Source of the DNA: Acidobacteriota bacterium
GTDB taxonomy: Bacteria; Acidobacteriota; Vicinamibacteria; Vicinamibacterales; SCN-69-37
Direction: 5' to 3'
NCBI GenBank assembly: GCA_947467605.1
Contig: CANIII010000018.1
Coordinates: 35,776 to 99,775, forward strand
DNA length: 64,000 nt
The notes beneath the pieces were generated by a model. The model had not been told where the DNA came from, did no database searches, and was given only the letters and a program-made list of their open reading frames with translations. The position numbers and the translations under genes were made by a program. The stretch's first letter is position 1. Every line of letters begins with the position of its first letter. Shown in pieces: positions 53,995 through 63,074 of this stretch.

Positions 53995-55239
53995 ATGCGG
54001 TGCGCGCTCATCGCGACCGGACTGCGCGGAGACATCCAGCCGATGATCGCGCTCGGCGCGGGCCTGCGCGCCGCCGGCGCCGACGTACGCTGCGCCGTCC
54101 CCGGCGATTTCGCCGCGATGGCGCAGGCGCACGGTCTCGACGTCGTTCCGCTCACGGGGACGATGTCGGCGCTGTTCGGCGGACCGGCCGGCGTGGCGCT
54201 CCGCGACCGGCTGAAAGACGCCGCCGCGTTCCAGCGCCTCTTCGACAACTACCTGTCGCTGTTCTTCGGCCAGCTGCTCCGCGAGATCGCCGCGGCCTGC
54301 GACGGCGCCGACGTCATCCTGTGCGGCCCGTGGACGCGATGCGCGCCGTCACTGGCACACGCACTGCGCGTCCCGGTCTATGTGGTGAGCACGTATCCGG
54401 TGATGCACCTGCCGACGCGGGCGTTTCCGAATCCGTTTCAGCCGTCGCCAGCCGTGCCGCCCGCGGTGAACCGTCGCACGTGGCGCCGCGCGCTGCCCGC
54501 CATGCGCGTCGGCGACGGTCCGCTGAACGCGTGGCGTCGCGACGTGCTCGGATTGCCGCCCGTCGACTGGCGGGACGACCTCCGCGATCTTCGCCGCCTG
54601 CCGCACCTCTTTGGCTACAGCGCCGCGGTGCTGCCGCGGCCGGACGACTGGCCCGCGACGGCGCACGTGACCGGCTACTGGTTTCTCGATGCCGCGCGCG
54701 ACTATCAGCCGCCCGCCGCACTGACGGACTTCCTGGCAGCGGGTCCGCCGCCGGTGGCGATCGGCTTCAGCAGTCAGGCCGACCGTGACCCCGCGGCACT
54801 GCGACGGACCGTCGTGAAAGCGGTGTGTGACGCCGGCGTGCGCGCGGTGTTCCTGACGGGACTGACGAACGGCGAACGCGAGACATTCCCGTCACAGATC
54901 TGCGCCGTCGACAGCGTCCCGCACGAGTGGCTCTGCCCGCGCGTGACGGCGATGGTCCACCACGGCGGATCCGGATCCACGGGCGTGGCGCTGCGCCACG
55001 GCCTGCCGAGCTGCGCCGTGCCGTTCGGGTATGACCAACCACTCTGGGGCGAGCGCCTGCATCAACTCGGCGTGGGCCCCGCGCCGCTGCCGGCGACCTC
55101 GCTCACCGCGGATGCCCTCGCGCAGACATTGCGTCAGTTGACGCAGCACGCGGAGTTCGGCGCTCATGCGCGACGAATCGCTGCGCAACTCTCGCAGGAA
55201 GACGGCATCGCGACCGCCGTGCGGCGAATTCTCGGTTAG
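53995..55239 (+). CDS. GT1 glycosyltransferase (sterol/macrolide type), copy 2
   Basis: This 414-aa tandem paralogue of the preceding gene has the same landmarks: LIATGLRGDIQPMIALGAGL, LFDNYLSLFFGQLLREIAAA, and TAMVHHGGSGSTGVALRHGL with PFGYDQPLWGERL. The two copies are alike over their whole length, pointing to a local duplication, and may add two different sugars or the same sugar at two places. It is the last gene of the operon. Its stop overlaps the stop of the giant synthase gene on the other strand by 3 bp. Confidence 0.92.
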   Translation: MRCALIATGLRGDIQPMIALGAGLRAAGADVRCAVPGDFAAMAQAHGLDVVPLTGTMSALFGGPAGVALRDRLKDAAAFQRLFDNYLSLFFGQLLREIAAACDGADVILCGPWTRCAPSLAHALRVPVYVVSTYPVMHLPTRAFPNPFQPSPAVPPAVNRRTWRRALPAMRVGDGPLNAWRRDVLGLPPVDWRDDLRDLRRLPHLFGYSAAVLPRPDDWPATAHVTGYWFLDAARDYQPPAALTDFLAAGPPPVAIGFSSQADRDPAALRRTVVKAVCDAGVRAVFLTGLTNGERETFPSQICAVDSVPHEWLCPRVTAMVHHGGSGSTGVALRHGLPSCAVPFGYDQPLWGERLHQLGVGPAPLPATSLTADALAQTLRQLTQHAEFGAHARRIAAQLSQEDGIATAVRRILG

Positions 55240-58200
55240 CGTGACGGCGCGGTCAGCCGTGATGCGGCCGCGCGCCACGGGCCATCACCCGCCACGACTT
55301 CCACATCGTCCACCGCGCCGGCGCTGAGTTCCTGACGGAAGAACTCGCGGCCGGCCGCCGGGGAAATCAGCTGGATGCCCTGCGCGACGAGGAACGCCTT
55401 CACGCCCTCCGACGCCATGCCGCCGCCTTCCCATGGCCCCCAGTTGATCGTCACCACGCGAGTGGTCGGCCAGGCGCGATGCAACGTCCACGCGATCCTG
55501 TTCAGCGTCTCGTTGGCCGCCGCGTAATCGGCCTGGCCCGGATTGCCGAAACGTCCGGAGATCGAGCCGAGGAACACGACCCACTTCACGTGATCAGGCG
55601 ACAGATGGCGCGCGAGCGTCAGCGCGCCGATGACCTTCGTGTCGAACACGCGGTCGAACGAGTCGTCGGTCTTGGACTCGACCCGGCGATCATCGATGAT
55701 GCCGGCGCCGTGAATCACCGCGTCGATGCCGCCGACACGCCGCTGCAGATCGGCGATGAGCGCGGCAAACGGCGCTTCCTCGCGCACGTCGATCGCGTGG
55801 TACTCGATCTGTGCGCCGAGCGCCCGCAGCGCGTCCATGTGCCGCCGGCGCTCCACGTCGTCGGGGCGAGTTGATCCCTCGGCCCCGAGCGGTGAACGGC
55901 CGACCAGCACCAACCGCACGCCGGGGCGCGCGACTTCACGGCACAACTCCGCCGTGATCCCGCGCGCGCCGCCGGTGACCAGCACCGTCCAGCCTGCCTG
56001 CGGCTGCCACTGACGCGGATTGGCGCCGCGCAACGACGCCGCCTCGGGCACCCACACGTGTCGCTCGTCGGCGCGATAGCCCACCTCGGCCTCGCTGCCG
56101 GTCGACGTGAACTCTGTCGAGATGCGATCGGCCAGTTCGGCGATCGGTCTCGATGGATCGAGATCGACCACGAGCCCACTGACCGACGGCCACTCGCGCG
56201 CGATCGTGCGGACGATGCCGTGGCCGCCGCCGGCCATGTCGGCAGCGATGGCGGACTGGCCATCGCGTCCCCACCCGCCGCCCATCGCCGTCACGACGAG
56301 CACCACCGGTCGCTCCGCGCGATCGAGATCGGCGGCGCACGCGCGCACGAGCTGGAACAACCGCCTGGTCGCGAACGTGGCCTCGGCGCGCCACGCATCG
56401 ACGCGGGCATCACTGCTGCGGCCGAGCGGCGCGGCGTGGACGATGCCGCACACGGGACCGTGCTGTGCGCGAAGCGCCGTCAGCGTCTGGGCGAGCCGCG
56501 CCGGATCCGCCAGCGCGTCCATCGCCAGCACGTGCGCGTTGGCGCCGTACCGCGTCAATCGCTCAGCCACGAGCGGCGCCACGCCGAGCGCATCAGCGGT
56601 GATGAGGTGCAGCCCCGCGAGCGTCGGCGCGCCGGCGGGTGTCACGGGAATCGCGTGCGCCCGCATCACAAACCGCGCGCACGCCCCCGATGCGTTCGCC
56701 GCCGGCGCCGGCGCCGGCGCGACATCGACGGCCGACATCACGACATCGGCAATGGCATTGAGCGAGCGTTTCCGTGACAGCTGATCGATCTGCGACTGGA
56801 TGCCGGTCATCACCGGCGTGGGCAAGGTCCCGGTCAGCGTGGCGATGATCTCGATGCGCTTGATCGAGTCGATGCCGAGATCCGCTTCGAGATCCAGATC
56901 CAGACCGAGCATGTCGGCCGTATAGCCGGTGCGATCGCTCACGATGCCGAGGAGCCGTGTCAGGAACTGCTCGCGGTTGAACGTTCCGCCGTTGTCACCC
57001 GCATCAGGCGTCGCCGGTGTGACGGGCGACGGTGCGGCGACAGGCACGGTGGGCGCCGACATGACGACGGGCGCGACGCCCTCGCGACCGAGCACCGCGT
57101 TCAGCATGCGCTCCTGCTGATTCAGGAACTGGCGCATCGTCTGGTCGTACGTGCGATACGCGTCGAGGATCGGATCGCCGGTGGAGAGCGGCGCGGCCAC
57201 GACTCCAGAGTCGGTCCGCTCGGCCGCTGCGGTCTCGAGGGTCAGGAACGGCGCCACGCCGACGGTGTGGGGCGATGCGTCGTGCCGCCACACGTGGCCG
57301 CCATCGATGAACCACTCCGGCGCGCCGGCGGTGTGCGGCAGCCGATCGAGGTCCACCCACGTCACGCGTCGATCCGCGAAGAGCGCGGCCACGTCCACGT
57401 GATGGCCGGCCACGAACACCTGCGCCACCATGCGCAGCCAGCCGCGCACGCCGCCGTCGGCCGAAACGGCCACGTGGGGACGGTCGCCGAGGATGCGCTT
57501 GACCAGACCGGTGAGCACGCGGCCGGGTCCGAGCTCCACGAACACGCGCGCGCCATCGGCGTACATCGTCTCGATCGCCGCGACGAAGTTGACGGGTTGC
57601 TCGAGATGCGCGGTCAGCCGCGCGCGAATGGCGGAGGCGTCCGCACCGTACGGCCGGCCGTCGGCATTCGCGTACACCGCGCACGCGGGCGCGTGCACCG
57701 TCGTGTCGGCCAGCGCGGCGTGCAGCGTGTGTCGCGCCGACGCCATCAGCGGCGAGTGGAAGGCGTTGCTCACGTTCAGCGGCACGACCGTCTTGCCGTC
57801 CGCACGCGCCGCATCACACACGGCCGCGACTGCCGCCGCCGGACCGGAAATCACGATCTGATCCGGCGCGTTGATGTTCGCGATGGTCACCGTGGGCGCG
57901 ACGGCGAGATAGGCGGCCGTGGCGGCCGCATGCACGCCGATCATGGCCATCGCGCCCTGCTCCGCCACATCGCTCATCGCGCGTCCGCGGACTTCGGACA
58001 GCGACAGCAGGGCCGCGCGATCGAGACTGCCGGCCGCATGCAGCGCGACGAACTCGCCGTAGCTGTGGCCCGCCACGCATGTCGCGTCGAGGCCCATCCG
58101 ACGCGCCAGGTCGAGCATCGCGCACGACAGCGTGCCGATGGCCGGCTGCGCCATGCGCGTGTTGGCCAACCGCTCACGCTGCGCGGCCGCATCGGCGTCG

Positions 58201-61200
58201 CTGAACGCGGCCGCGGGCATCATCACGCGACTGAGGCGATGCGGCAGCGACGCGAACGCCGCATCGGCGGCCTCGAGACACTGCCGGACATCGGCGCTGA
58301 CTTGCGCGAGCTCGCTCCCCATGCCGGGGAACTGCGAGCCCTGTCCGGGAAACAGGAACGCCAGGCGCCCATCCGGCGCCCCCGCGCCGACACACACGTC
58401 CGTGCCGGCCGTCACTCGTCCGGCGGTCAGCTGTTCGATGGCGTCGCGGATGCGCGCGCGCAACTCCGCGGCGGTCGACGCGATCAGCGCCACGCGCGCC
58501 GGCGCGGCCGACGAGGCGGACACGGCACACACGTAGGCCAGATCTCGCAGGGCAAACGGCGCGGACTCACCGCGCTGCACGCGCGCGTCGAGCCACGCCG
58601 CGCCGCGTTCGAGTCGCTGCAACGCGCTGATCAGCTGTGCATCGGAGGCGTCGCCGACCACGAACACCTCGGCCGGCCAGACGGCGGCGCCGGCGGGCGC
58701 CGGATCGCGATGTTCTTCGAGCACCGCGTGGAAGTTCGTGCCGCCGAACCCGAACGCGCTCACGCCGGCGCGTCTCGGGCCCGTGCCCTCGTTCAGCCAC
58801 GGCTGCGGCGCCGACAGCAGGCGCAACGGCGACGCGGCCGTGTTGAATGCCGGCAACGGGCTCGTGACGCCGGCATGGGGCGGCGTCACGCGATGATGCA
58901 GCGCCAGCGCCGCCTTCAGCACACCGACGAGGCCGGCAGCGCAGCGCGTGTGACCGATGAGGCTCTTGACCGATCCGATGGCGCACTGGCCGGCAGGCGC
59001 GCCGGCATCGTCGAGCGCGCGCGCGATCGTCTCCACCTCGGCCGCGTCGCCGACCGCCGTGCCCGTGCCGTGCGCTTCATACAGTCCGAGGGCGCGCGCA
59101 TCCCCGCCGACGGCCGCGTAGGCGCGATCGATGGCCAGTCGCTGTCCCTTCGGCTTCGGCGCCGTCAGGCTCAGGCCCTTGCCGTCGCTCGATCCGGCCA
59201 CCGCCTTGATCACGGCATACACACGATCGCCGTCGCGCTCGGCATCCGCCAGGCGTTTGAGCACGAGCACCACGCCGCCTTCGCTGATCACGATGCCGTC
59301 GGCGCCGCGATCGAAGACGTCGGCGCGGCCGCGCGGCGACAGCGCGCGCGTGCGGCTGAAGCCCATGTAGGCGTGCGGCGACTGCTCGAAGTCCATGCCG
59401 CCGGCAATCACCAGATCCGAGCGGCGCTCGGCCAGTTCACGCACCGCGAGATCGAGCGCGGCGAGCGAGCTCGCGCATGCCGCATCCACGGTGACGTTGA
59501 GGCCGCCGAGATCGAACCGATTGGCCACGCGGCCGGCGACGACGTTGGCCAGCAGGCCCGGGTAACTCTCTTCGGTCCACTCCGGCAGACGGTCCAGCAT
59601 GGCCCGGCTCACCGTGGGCACCACCAGCGGCAGCGTCGCGCGGGTGATGTACAGCTGCTCGATGTCCGCGGTGTTCCCCGCGCCGAACACCACCGACGTG
59701 CGCGCCCGCACCTCGGCGTCGGCGATCGTGTCGCCCAACCCGGCATCGCGCAGGGCCCGGCGCGTGAGCTCGAGCGCGATCAGTTGCGGAATGGTGATCG
59801 CGGCCAGCGACTTGGGCGGAATCCCGAATCCCACCGGATCGAACGGCATCGCATCGACGAAGCCGCCCCAGCGCGAGTAGATCCGATCGCGCGCGGACGG
59901 ATCGGGATCGAAACACAGACGCCAGTCCCAGCGCTCCCGCGGAATCTCGGTGATCGCGTTCTTCTGATCGAGCAGATTGCGCCAGAACTCGTCGATGTCT
60001 CTCGCACCCGGCAACAGGCACGACATGCCGACGATCGCCACATCCGCGGGCGCCGGCGCCGGCACCGGCCGGCGCATCGCACGCACCGCCGCGGCGAGCG
60101 TCGCCTGCGCCGCGCTCGACACCTCGTCATGCAGCGCCGCCATCGTCGTGGGCCGATCGCGCAAAGCGGCCGCGTCGCCGAGCATGTACAGGCCGTCGGC
60201 GAGCTGTTGCCGTTCGTCGACCGGCATCAGTCGATCGCCGACGCGCGCGACGCCTTTCGAGGCCACGCGCGAGCGGCCGACGATGAGCTGTTCGAGCGCG
60301 TCGGACAGGGCCTGACCGCCGAGGCCGGATCGGCGCAGCGACTGTCGCTCGCCGACGAACGTCGACGCGAACGGCGTCGGCGCGCAGCGGATCACGTGAC
60401 CGGGACCGGTCTCGAGCAGGCGTGTGGACCTGCTCGACAGCGCCTGTCCCTGGAACGCCGGCGTGATGGCCGCGCTCTCGACCGCTTCCGCGGTGAAGAG
60501 ATAGGCGGTGCCCATCAGCACGCCGATGCGGATGCCGGCGGCCGAGAGCGGCGCCGCGAGCGCGGCGACCATCGCGGACGATCGCGCGTCGTGGATGCCG
60601 CCCGCGAACAGCACGTGGAGGCGATCGGCAGGCGCGCCGGTCGCGCGCGCGATCAGCGTGTCGACGGCGAAATCCCAGAGCGTGAAGCTGTGCCACGGCC
60701 CCACATGGCCGCCGCACTCGCCGCCCTCGAAGACCAGGCGCGTGGCGCCCTGCGAGAGAAACAGCTCGAGTACGCCCGCCGGCACATGCAGATACGTCGA
60801 GATGCCGCGCGCCTCGAGGCGCGCGGCCTGGTCGGGGCGTCCGCCGGAGATCAGCGCGAACGGCGGCGTGATCCGCTCGACGATCGCGAGTTGTTCATCG
60901 CGCAGCTCGGCGGGCGCGAATCCGAGCAGGCCGACGCCCCACGGGTGCCCCTGCAGTCGCTGATGGGCCGCATCGAGCAGCGCGGCGGCTTCGGGCGCCC
61001 GCATCAGCGCGAGCGCGAAGAACGGCAACGCGCCGGCGACCGCGACGTTGGCGCCGAACTCGACGCCGTCGCTGACGCGCGTCATCGGTCCCTGCACGAT
61101 CGGATAGCGCGTGCCGTGCGATTCCGCGAGCGGCGCGCCGGCCCGCAACGCGGCGGCCGTGTCCGCCATGCGGATGTGCTCGTCGACGCCGCGGCGAATC

Positions 61201-62141
61201 GCGCCGACCAGGCGGCCCACCGTGCGGTAGCGCGCGGCCGCGAGCGCCGGCGCGCTGGAATTCTCGCCGAGCGGCCAGGCGCAGCGATCCTCGTCGCTCC
61301 AGCCGACGAGCGTCTGCACGATCGCGCGCCACGCCTCGTGCGCACCGGGCGTCGACACGTCGAACGCGTCGTATTGCTCCCGCAGGCGACGGCCGGCCGG
61401 CAGATCCGGACGATCCACCACGCGCATCGGCATGCCGAGTTCGCGACCGACCACGATCGTGTCGGTCAGAGCCAGACGGCCGAGGCGGTCTTTCTGGCGC
61501 GCGCTCAGCGGCGACTCGGGCATCAACAGCAGCGCATCGTCGATCACGACGCCGGCCGCGCCGGCCACGCGGCAGGCGGCGGCGCTGTGCACGCCGATGC
61601 CGCCGCTCACCAGGAAGGGCCGCGACTGGCGAGCGAGGTGTTGCGTGAGGATGAAGGCCGATTCGGCGCCGGTCCATCCGCCGCATTCAGCGCCGCGCGC
61701 CACCCAGCCGGCGAACGCGCACGCGCCGTCGACCTGATCGAGTTCCGCGCGCGATCCGCACTCGAGCCAGATCTCGCGATGGGGCTGCGCCAGCGTCGCG
61801 AGCAGCGCCGGCAGCTCGGCCGCGCGCCACCCGGCGAGGATGAGCCAGTGACGACGTTCAGCGAGGATGTCGAGCAGCGGCGCGAGGGTCGCCGTCTGCG
61901 ACGCGAGCAGCCGGATACCGATCGGCGGCGCCGCATCGCGCGCGGTGTCGTCGACCAGCGCGCGGAGATTCTGCTGTGCCTGACGCGCGCGCGACTCGCT
62001 GACGTGTGCGGCATCGAGCACGCCGACGCCGCCCGCGCGCGTTGTGGAAATCGCCAGCCGCGCGTGCGCCAGATCGATCGGTGACAGCGACACGCAGACG
62101 AACGGCGATGACGGCGTCTGCACCTGTCCTCGAACGCTCAT
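55236..62141 (-). CDS. Iterative PKS, NMO - NMO - KS - AT - ACP - KR (PUFA-synthase-like)
   Basis: The protein is 2301 aa from the ATG at 62141 (MSVRGQVQTPSSPFVCVSLS). Residues 1 to about 690 hold two nitronate-monooxygenase-like TIM barrels (SGGIGVHSAAACRVAGAAGV; later GGECGGHVGPWHSFTLWDF), related to the trans-enoyl reductase PfaD. The ketosynthase (about 697-1120) has VDAACASS (Cys 889), EAHGTGTAVGDA and SLIGHTRCAAG. The acyltransferase (about 1258-1560) has FPGQGSQFPGMG and GHSYGEF (Ser 1360). A YRTYDQTMRQFLNQQERML linker follows. The ACP is of PUFA type (DLGIDSIKRIEI, Ser 1759). The ketoreductase (about 1850-2290) has VTGGARGIT, GSISGRFGNPG and DYAAANE. No DH is inside; the AT-DH protein probably supplies it. 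Confidence 0.92.
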   Translation of the reverse strand: MSVRGQVQTPSSPFVCVSLSPIDLAHARLAISTTRAGGVGVLDAAHVSESRARQAQQNLRALVDDTARDAAPPIGIRLLASQTATLAPLLDILAERRHWLILAGWRAAELPALLATLAQPHREIWLECGSRAELDQVDGACAFAGWVARGAECGGWTGAESAFILTQHLARQSRPFLVSGGIGVHSAAACRVAGAAGVVIDDALLLMPESPLSARQKDRLGRLALTDTIVVGRELGMPMRVVDRPDLPAGRRLREQYDAFDVSTPGAHEAWRAIVQTLVGWSDEDRCAWPLGENSSAPALAAARYRTVGRLVGAIRRGVDEHIRMADTAAALRAGAPLAESHGTRYPIVQGPMTRVSDGVEFGANVAVAGALPFFALALMRAPEAAALLDAAHQRLQGHPWGVGLLGFAPAELRDEQLAIVERITPPFALISGGRPDQAARLEARGISTYLHVPAGVLELFLSQGATRLVFEGGECGGHVGPWHSFTLWDFAVDTLIARATGAPADRLHVLFAGGIHDARSSAMVAALAAPLSAAGIRIGVLMGTAYLFTAEAVESAAITPAFQGQALSSRSTRLLETGPGHVIRCAPTPFASTFVGERQSLRRSGLGGQALSDALEQLIVGRSRVASKGVARVGDRLMPVDERQQLADGLYMLGDAAALRDRPTTMAALHDEVSSAAQATLAAAVRAMRRPVPAPAPADVAIVGMSCLLPGARDIDEFWRNLLDQKNAITEIPRERWDWRLCFDPDPSARDRIYSRWGGFVDAMPFDPVGFGIPPKSLAAITIPQLIALELTRRALRDAGLGDTIADAEVRARTSVVFGAGNTADIEQLYITRATLPLVVPTVSRAMLDRLPEWTEESYPGLLANVVAGRVANRFDLGGLNVTVDAACASSLAALDLAVRELAERRSDLVIAGGMDFEQSPHAYMGFSRTRALSPRGRADVFDRGADGIVISEGGVVLVLKRLADAERDGDRVYAVIKAVAGSSDGKGLSLTAPKPKGQRLAIDRAYAAVGGDARALGLYEAHGTGTAVGDAAEVETIARALDDAGAPAGQCAIGSVKSLIGHTRCAAGLVGVLKAALALHHRVTPPHAGVTSPLPAFNTAASPLRLLSAPQPWLNEGTGPRRAGVSAFGFGGTNFHAVLEEHRDPAPAGAAVWPAEVFVVGDASDAQLISALQRLERGAAWLDARVQRGESAPFALRDLAYVCAVSASSAAPARVALIASTAAELRARIRDAIEQLTAGRVTAGTDVCVGAGAPDGRLAFLFPGQGSQFPGMGSELAQVSADVRQCLEAADAAFASLPHRLSRVMMPAAAFSDADAAAQRERLANTRMAQPAIGTLSCAMLDLARRMGLDATCVAGHSYGEFVALHAAGSLDRAALLSLSEVRGRAMSDVAEQGAMAMIGVHAAATAAYLAVAPTVTIANINAPDQIVISGPAAAVAAVCDAARADGKTVVPLNVSNAFHSPLMASARHTLHAALADTTVHAPACAVYANADGRPYGADASAIRARLTAHLEQPVNFVAAIETMYADGARVFVELGPGRVLTGLVKRILGDRPHVAVSADGGVRGWLRMVAQVFVAGHHVDVAALFADRRVTWVDLDRLPHTAGAPEWFIDGGHVWRHDASPHTVGVAPFLTLETAAAERTDSGVVAAPLSTGDPILDAYRTYDQTMRQFLNQQERMLNAVLGREGVAPVVMSAPTVPVAAPSPVTPATPDAGDNGGTFNREQFLTRLLGIVSDRTGYTADMLGLDLDLEADLGIDSIKRIEIIATLTGTLPTPVMTGIQSQIDQLSRKRSLNAIADVVMSAVDVAPAPAPAANASGACARFVMRAHAIPVTPAGAPTLAGLHLITADALGVAPLVAERLTRYGANAHVLAMDALADPARLAQTLTALRAQHGPVCGIVHAAPLGRSSDARVDAWRAEATFATRRLFQLVRACAADLDRAERPVVLVVTAMGGGWGRDGQSAIAADMAGGGHGIVRTIAREWPSVSGLVVDLDPSRPIAELADRISTEFTSTGSEAEVGYRADERHVWVPEAASLRGANPRQWQPQAGWTVLVTGGARGITAELCREVARPGVRLVLVGRSPLGAEGSTRPDDVERRRHMDALRALGAQIEYHAIDVREEAPFAALIADLQRRVGGIDAVIHGAGIIDDRRVESKTDDSFDRVFDTKVIGALTLARHLSPDHVKWVVFLGSISGRFGNPGQADYAAANETLNRIAWTLHRAWPTTRVVTINWGPWEGGGMASEGVKAFLVAQGIQLISPAAGREFFRQELSAGAVDDVEVVAGDGPWRAAASRLTAPSR

Positions 62142-62190
62142 GATGTCGTTGTTTGACCGCGGCCAGCGAGTGTCACAGAATGAACACCCT

Positions 62191-63054
62191 ATGACATTTG
62201 ATTCGGCTTCCGCCAGACCTAAAGCGGTGCGCACATTGGCCTTGGTGCCCTCGATCATCGGCGTGTTGCTGATGGCGTCGTCGGCCGCGGCACAGACGCT
62301 CGTGCCGACCACGCCGACGCTCGTGACGGAGCTGGACGCCGCACCGCGTGCGGGACAGTCGGGATTCACCGGCACCGTGGGCGCATCGTTGCAGCAGGGG
62401 GCGGCCGAAACGCGCGGCTGGACGGTGGGGCTGACCGGCGCCCACACCACGAGTGCGCACGCGCTCGTGCGCGTGGACTTCACGTCGAACTACGCGGACT
62501 ACCGACGCACGTCGAGTGATCCGTATCTGAACGTCTCCAACAACGAGCTCGCGAAGTTCACCTATCTGCATCCGCTGCCGCACCGGCTCGGACTGCTCGG
62601 ACTGGCGAGCTGGCGTCGCGACGAGATTCTCCAGCTCGACTATCGGGCCGAAGCGGAAGCGGGCCTCGGCGCCACGCTCGTCGAGTCGAAAGACGCCTAC
62701 CTCATGGTCGGCGGATCGTTCTCGGTGGGCCGCCAGTCGCGCAAGTACACGACGGTCGGCGAAGACGTCCACGACATCTGCCTTCTGGCTGTTGGCAGCT
62801 ACCACTTCACGCCGACCTTCGGCGCGTCGGGCTCGATCGTGCTCAAGCGCGATCTCGGCGACAGCAACGGGCGCACGTCGGCCGTCAATCTGGCGGTGAT
62901 GGCGATGGTCGCCAAACACCTCGGCATGAAGGTGTACTACCAGCACCAGTACGACTACTTCCACGCCCCGGGCGTGTCCGCGAGTCAGTCGCAGGTGGGT
63001 GTGGGTCTGCAGGTGTCGTTCGGGGCCAAGGCCGGCTCCACTCCCCAGCCGTGA
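62191..63054 (+). CDS. DUF481 outer-membrane beta-barrel protein
   Basis: The protein is 287 aa from the ATG at 62191. The frame is open upstream, but this start gives a signal peptide (LALVPSIIGVLLMASSAAAQ). The mature part is made of alternating amphipathic strands, for example GWTVGLTGAHTTSAHALVRV and GLLGLASWRRDEILQLDYRA, and ends in an aromatic/hydrophobic-rich strand (VGVGLQVSFGAK), typical of DUF481 (YdiY-like) barrels of unknown function. It is divergent from the giant synthase across 49 bp; a link with the cluster is possible but unproven. Confidence 0.75.
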   Translation: MTFDSASARPKAVRTLALVPSIIGVLLMASSAAAQTLVPTTPTLVTELDAAPRAGQSGFTGTVGASLQQGAAETRGWTVGLTGAHTTSAHALVRVDFTSNYADYRRTSSDPYLNVSNNELAKFTYLHPLPHRLGLLGLASWRRDEILQLDYRAEAEAGLGATLVESKDAYLMVGGSFSVGRQSRKYTTVGEDVHDICLLAVGSYHFTPTFGASGSIVLKRDLGDSNGRTSAVNLAVMAMVAKHLGMKVYYQHQYDYFHAPGVSASQSQVGVGLQVSFGAKAGSTPQP

Positions 63055-63074
63055 TGTGGTAATTTTCAGCGGCG

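Larger units (their letters stand above)
30811..62141. other. Biosynthetic gene cluster: PUFA-synthase-like PKS + PKS/NRPS + deoxysugar + glycosyltransferases
   Basis: Nineteen genes in five transcription units carry all parts of an assembly line. These are an NMO-NMO-KS-AT-ACP-KR synthase, an AT-DH protein, a free ACP, an AT-ACP-KS-DH-like-ACP protein, a C-A-T-TE NRPS and an Sfp-type PPTase. Tailoring genes are an O-methyltransferase, three dideoxysugar enzymes, four glycosyltransferases, a GINT1-like propeller protein and two radical SAM proteins. Genes within units overlap or nearly touch. No regulator or exporter is inside. The product is unknown; a glycosylated acyl-amino acid or polyene is inferred. 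Confidence 0.85.

Noticed and set aside
57267..62084. A 1605-codon plus-strand open frame
   Set aside because: It lies wholly antisense to the NMO-KS-AT-ACP-KR synthase. Its translation is Arg/His/Gln-rich without domains, as expected for the complementary frame of GC-rich coding DNA.
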